Positions 13,514 through 16,109 of a stretch of DNA of 16,109 nucleotides are shown one piece after another. The stretch comes from Sporomusa sp. GTDB taxonomy: Bacteria > Bacillota_C > Negativicutes > Sporomusales > Sporomusaceae. The translations under genes and the position numbers were made by a program. The stretch is taken from contig JAQSXM010000021.1 of assembly GCA_029256645.1 (NCBI GenBank), positions 1 through 16,109 on the forward strand. The letters run 5' to 3'. Numbering within the stretch: position 1 is the first letter of the stretch; each line of letters begins with the position of its first letter. A model generated the notes under the pieces. The model did no database searches and was not told where the DNA came from. It worked only from the letters and a program-made list of their open reading frames with translations.

Positions 13514-14666
13514 TGCGAAAATTATTACAACAGCAGGCGTGCTTGAAAAGCACGCAGTAGTTTATTCCGATAAAATTATTGCTGTTGTTCCCGAACCGGC
13601 ACTTGACGCCTATACGCTGACCGACAGGATGAATGCCGGCGGGCATTATCTTGCCCCGGGTTTTATCGATTTGCACATTCACGGCTGTGCTGGAGCCGAT
13701 ACTATGGATGTAACAGGTGATGCCCTGACAGTTATGAGCCGGAATCTGCCGCAGAGCGGCGTGACAGCTTTTTTGCCGACAACCATGACGATGAGGTTTG
13801 AGCTTGTAACAGCGGCACTTGAGCGAGTCCGGGCGCAGATCGGGCATTGTCCTGGTGCTGAGATTTTAGGCTGCCATTTCGAAGGCCCGTTCATCAATGG
13901 CGACTACAAGGGGGCGCAGGATGCACAATATATCACAACTCCGAGCTTTGCGAAGATTGCCGGTTTTGCCGATGTCATAAAAATCGCCACAATAGCCCCG
14001 GAGCTGCCAGGCAGTCTTGCTTTTATTCGTGAGGCGGTAGACCACAACATCGTTGTCTCTATCGGTCATAGTGCCGCAACCTACGAGCAGGCCCTGGCGG
14101 CTATTGCCGCCGGTGCGTCTCATGTTACCCATATGTTTAACGCTATAGCAGCTGCTAATCACCGCCGCCCGGGGGTATTGGGGGCTATTCTTGACAGCAG
14201 TGTCACCTGTGAATTAATTGCCGATAATATCCATGTTCATCCATCCAGCCAGCGTTTGTTGTACCGGCTGACAGGCGGTGAACGGCTGATTTTAATTACC
14301 GATGCTATGCGGGCCTGCCTGATGCCTGATGGCAATTACGAATTAGGCGGGCAGCAGGTCACGGTAGCTGACAACACAGCCCAGCTGGATAACGGCGTGA
14401 TTGCCGGTAGTGTGCTGACACTTGACAAAGCTGTGGCTAACTTTAAGCAGACATCCGGGTTAGCGTTACATGAGGTTGTTAATCTGGTGACAATCAATCC
14501 TGCCCGCAAACTGGGGCTGGATCACTGTCAGGGCAGGATTGTACCAGGCAATCAGGCTGATATGGTCATTTTTGATGAAGCGATTGCCATCCTTGAGACC
14601 ATTGTCAAAGGCAGAACTGTTTACCGGAGGTGGCCATATGCGGATTGTACTTGCCAGAGGGTATGA
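13497..14666 (+). CDS. nagA: N-acetylglucosamine-6-phosphate deacetylase
   Basis: A 389-residue amidohydrolase-fold enzyme that hydrolyses GlcNAc-6-P to GlcN-6-P and acetate. Metal and catalytic residues are visible in order: DLHIHG (H60, H62), CHFEGPF (E129), GHSAAT (H191), THMFNA (H212) and ITDAM (D269). The substrate loop GAQDAQYI has Gln like the Bacillus enzyme. It starts with TTG at 13497, eight bases after AAGGA and inside the end of murQ, indicating translational coupling. The C-terminus runs past the usual KGRTVY end by a short tail (RRWPYADCTCQRV) that is read within the nagB ribosome binding site and start, a 29-base overlap. It supplies the substrate for NagB. Confidence 0.95.
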   Translation: MKAIYNAKIITTAGVLEKHAVVYSDKIIAVVPEPALDAYTLTDRMNAGGHYLAPGFIDLHIHGCAGADTMDVTGDALTVMSRNLPQSGVTAFLPTTMTMRFELVTAALERVRAQIGHCPGAEILGCHFEGPFINGDYKGAQDAQYITTPSFAKIAGFADVIKIATIAPELPGSLAFIREAVDHNIVVSIGHSAATYEQALAAIAAGASHVTHMFNAIAAANHRRPGVLGAILDSSVTCELIADNIHVHPSSQRLLYRLTGGERLILITDAMRACLMPDGNYELGGQQVTVADNTAQLDNGVIAGSVLTLDKAVANFKQTSGLALHEVVNLVTINPARKLGLDHCQGRIVPGNQADMVIFDEAIAILETIVKGRTVYRRWPYADCTCQRV

Positions 14667-15378
14667 GGATATGAGTATGCGGGCGGCCATGATTGTCGCC
14701 GGCCAGGTATGCCTTAAACCAGATAGTGTGCTGGGTCTGGCAACAGGCAGTACGCCCCTGCTGATGTATGACAAACTGGTTGAAATGCATCATAAAGCCG
14801 GACTGGATTTTTCCCAGGTTATTTCATTTAATCTTGATGAATATCTGGGATTGCCGGAAGAGGATCAAAACAGCTACCACTGGTATATGCATCATAATTT
14901 TTTTAATCATATTAATATTGCCTGTGGCAACATTCATATTCCAAACGGCATGACTCAGGATATCGACGAGGAATGCCGCCACTATGACCGGCAGATTCAG
15001 CAATGTGGCGGCATTGACTTGCAGATTCTGGGCATTGGCACCAATGGCCATATTGGGTTTAATGAGCCTGACATTAAATTTGAGGCGACAACCCACAAGG
15101 TAAGGTTAGACCAGGAAACAGTAAGTGCCAATGCCCGGTTTTTTGCTGATATTAGTGAAGTGCCGCGTTTTGCTGTCAGCATGGGCATTAAGACGATCAT
15201 GCATGCCAAAAAGATATTGCTGCTAGCCAATGGCAAGAGCAAAGCAGAGGCCATATACCGGGCCATATATCAGGGGATTACACCGGAAACGCCGGCGTCT
15301 ATTCTGCAGCTGCACCAGGATGTTACCGTTATTGTCGAGGAAAGCGCGTCAGCGTATATCAGGGAGAAGATGGCATGA
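14638..15378 (+). CDS. nagB: Glucosamine-6-phosphate deaminase
   Basis: A 246-residue isomerase/deaminase converting GlcN-6-P to fructose-6-P and ammonia, the exit of amino sugars into glycolysis. GLATGSTPL is the phosphate loop. FNLDEYLG gives the general base D67. GIGTNGHIGFNEP contains H138 and E143, equivalents of E. coli H143 and E148; the position of E. coli D141 is Asn, as in Bacillus. The length is that of the short, non-hexameric-allosteric Gram-positive type rather than the 266-residue E. coli enzyme. GGAGG lies seven bases before the ATG at 14638, which overlaps nagA by 29 bases. An in-frame ATG at 14539 would lie deep inside nagA. Its stop overlaps the next start (ATGA). Confidence 0.95.
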   Translation: MRIVLARGYEDMSMRAAMIVAGQVCLKPDSVLGLATGSTPLLMYDKLVEMHHKAGLDFSQVISFNLDEYLGLPEEDQNSYHWYMHHNFFNHINIACGNIHIPNGMTQDIDEECRHYDRQIQQCGGIDLQILGIGTNGHIGFNEPDIKFEATTHKVRLDQETVSANARFFADISEVPRFAVSMGIKTIMHAKKILLLANGKSKAEAIYRAIYQGITPETPASILQLHQDVTVIVEESASAYIREKMA

Positions 15379-15854
15379 ATTTATTTGCAAGCAAAAAGAC
15401 AGTAGTAAGGCTATATGCCCCGGTAAAAGGACGAATTATCGATATAACAGAGGTGCCGGACCCTGTCTTTGCCGGACTCATGCTGGGGGATGGCCTGGGG
15501 GTTGAGCCGGCGGAGGGCGTGATCATTGCCCCGTGCGACGGCGAAATAGTGCTTGTAGCCAAAACCCTGCATGCTGTGGCCCTCCGGACCCAGGAAGGGC
15601 TGGAGGTATTAATTCATGTGGGCCTGGACACGGTAGAACTGGGCGGGCAGGGTTTTATGGCCCATGTACAGGCTGGGGACAAAGTGATACGCGGCGACAA
15701 GCTGCTGACCTTTAACCAGGAGTATGTTCAGAGTCAGGGCAAATCGTTGCTAACGCCCATTGTGATCACCAACATGGCCGACAAAGTAGCCGGTATCTGC
15801 AAGTTCCTGGATCAAGCCAACGGCATCATCATGGAAGTGGAAATCCGGAACTGA
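15375..15854 (+). CDS. crr: PTS EIIA component, glucose/GlcNAc family
   Basis: A 159-residue cytoplasmic phosphocarrier that passes phosphate from HPr to an EIIB. APVKGRIIDITEVPDPVFAG opens the domain. H66 (TLHAVAL) and the phosphorylated H81 (LIHVGLDTV) form the active pair, and GDGLGVEP and IAPCDGEI are standard. The length fits a free-standing EIIA-Glc rather than a broken fusion. It starts inside the nagB stop (ATGA), so it is translationally coupled as the last gene of the cluster. Its obvious partner is the EIICB encoded at 11160, which lacks its own EIIA domain. It could also serve regulatory roles. A hairpin follows 18 bases after the stop. Confidence 0.92.
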   Translation: MNLFASKKTVVRLYAPVKGRIIDITEVPDPVFAGLMLGDGLGVEPAEGVIIAPCDGEIVLVAKTLHAVALRTQEGLEVLIHVGLDTVELGGQGFMAHVQAGDKVIRGDKLLTFNQEYVQSQGKSLLTPIVITNMADKVAGICKFLDQANGIIMEVEIRN

Positions 15855-15866
15855 TAGTTATAGCAA

Positions 15867-15905
15867 AAAAAAACAGCCCGAGCCTGATTTTCAGGTCCGG
15901 GCTGT
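15867..15905 (-). terminator. Terminator between crr and the LarA-like gene
   Basis: ACAGCCCG (15873-15880) pairs with CGGGCTGT (15898-15905), with an inner CCTG/CAGG stem. The run of about nine A residues before it gives a long T tract on the minus strand, so it mainly ends the minus-strand gene. It has only a weak tail for the plus-strand cluster. Confidence 0.85.
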
Positions 15906-15921
15906 CTTCAGCTTGTAAACA

Positions 15922-16109
15922 CTATCCCTGCAGCAACGGCACAGTATTGGCCGCATGTGGCATAACGGTGATGGTGTAGTCTTTGCGGCCTAGCTTTTGT
16001 TCGGCAATTTCCATAGCTTCTTCAATGGTAGTAGCGGCAATCAAGCCGGCTTTTTCAATGAAATCCTTGTTTTCCGGGAGGGTGACAATAATGAACGGAA
16101 CTTTACTGG
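15922..16109 (-). CDS. LarA/DUF2088-like protein, C-terminal fragment (5' end outside window)
   Basis: The last 61 codons of a minus-strand gene, ending with TAG (plus 15922-15924). The readable sequence includes PFIIVTLPENKDFIEKAGL, then TTIEEAMEIAEQKLG, and ends YTITVMPHAANTVPLLQG. The VMPxxxxTxP ending and the preceding EEA...A helix are typical of the C-terminal domain of nickel-dependent lactate racemase (LarA) and its DUF2088 relatives. This is recognition from a short fragment. It converges on the amino-sugar cluster, whose MurQ releases D-lactate, so a lactate link is conceivable but unproven. A strong terminator follows its stop. Confidence 0.65.
   Translation of the reverse strand, partial: SKVPFIIVTLPENKDFIEKAGLIAATTIEEAMEIAEQKLGRKDYTITVMPHAANTVPLLQG

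Noticed and set aside
13398..13847. A 149-codon minus-strand open frame across the murQ-nagA junction
   Set aside because: It is antisense to the murQ end and nagA start and shows no family motif or ribosome binding site that I can support.

Overview
The window most likely comes from a spore-forming, Gram-negative-walled Firmicute of the Sporomusa/Pelosinus type (Negativicutes). This is an inference from gene content: a CBO0543-family membrane protein, rubrerythrin, a persulfide dioxygenase-rhodanese fusion, a DUF401 membrane protein, a sporulation-kinase-like orphan histidine kinase, strong AGGAGG-type ribosome binding sites, and moderate GC. No ribosomal RNA, tRNA, CRISPR array, insertion sequence or phage gene was seen.

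Left part (1-5500). The window opens inside the 3' end of a gene for an Asp/His/Cys-rich, probably metal-binding protein. A terminator and a 365-base gene-free stretch follow; the stretch holds a long palindromic element that looks like a dispersed intergenic repeat. Next come a CBO0543-family membrane protein (+), an unknown 95-residue protein (-) and an ORC1/STAND-like AAA ATPase (-). An ETHE1-type persulfide dioxygenase-rhodanese fusion (+) converges on, and overlaps by 35 bases, a DUF401 membrane protein (-).

Middle (5600-10220). An XRE-type repressor (-) and an orphan cytoplasmic histidine kinase (+) are divergent, with two similar 15-base palindromes 52 bases apart in their shared promoter region. 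A metallo-beta-lactamase-fold hydrolase and a VOC/glyoxalase-I-like protein form a two-gene operon. Rubrerythrin (-) and a membrane-anchored metallophosphoesterase (+) follow, divergent from each other.

Right part (10300-15910). An amino-sugar catabolic cluster on the + strand is the best-understood region: a GntR/UTRA repressor with a promoter and candidate operator, a GlcNAc-type PTS EIICB, MurNAc-6-P etherase (murQ), GlcNAc-6-P deacetylase (nagA), glucosamine-6-P deaminase (nagB) and a free-standing EIIA-Glc protein (crr-like). Together these would import and phosphorylate an amino sugar, strip lactate from MurNAc-6-P, deacetylate, and deaminate to fructose-6-P. From murQ on, the genes are overlapped or tightly coupled. 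The EIICB gene carries a one-base frameshift at a T5 run in the membrane domain, so the importer is broken, mis-sequenced or translated by frameshifting. A hairpin also separates it from murQ. The window ends in the 3' end of a minus-strand LarA/DUF2088-like gene.

Most points that deserve a second look are regulatory: the XRE/kinase palindromes, a CCTGTNACAGG palindrome present at two redox-gene promoters, the frameshift, and the intergenic repeat. I saw no clear sign of an entirely new multi-gene system.
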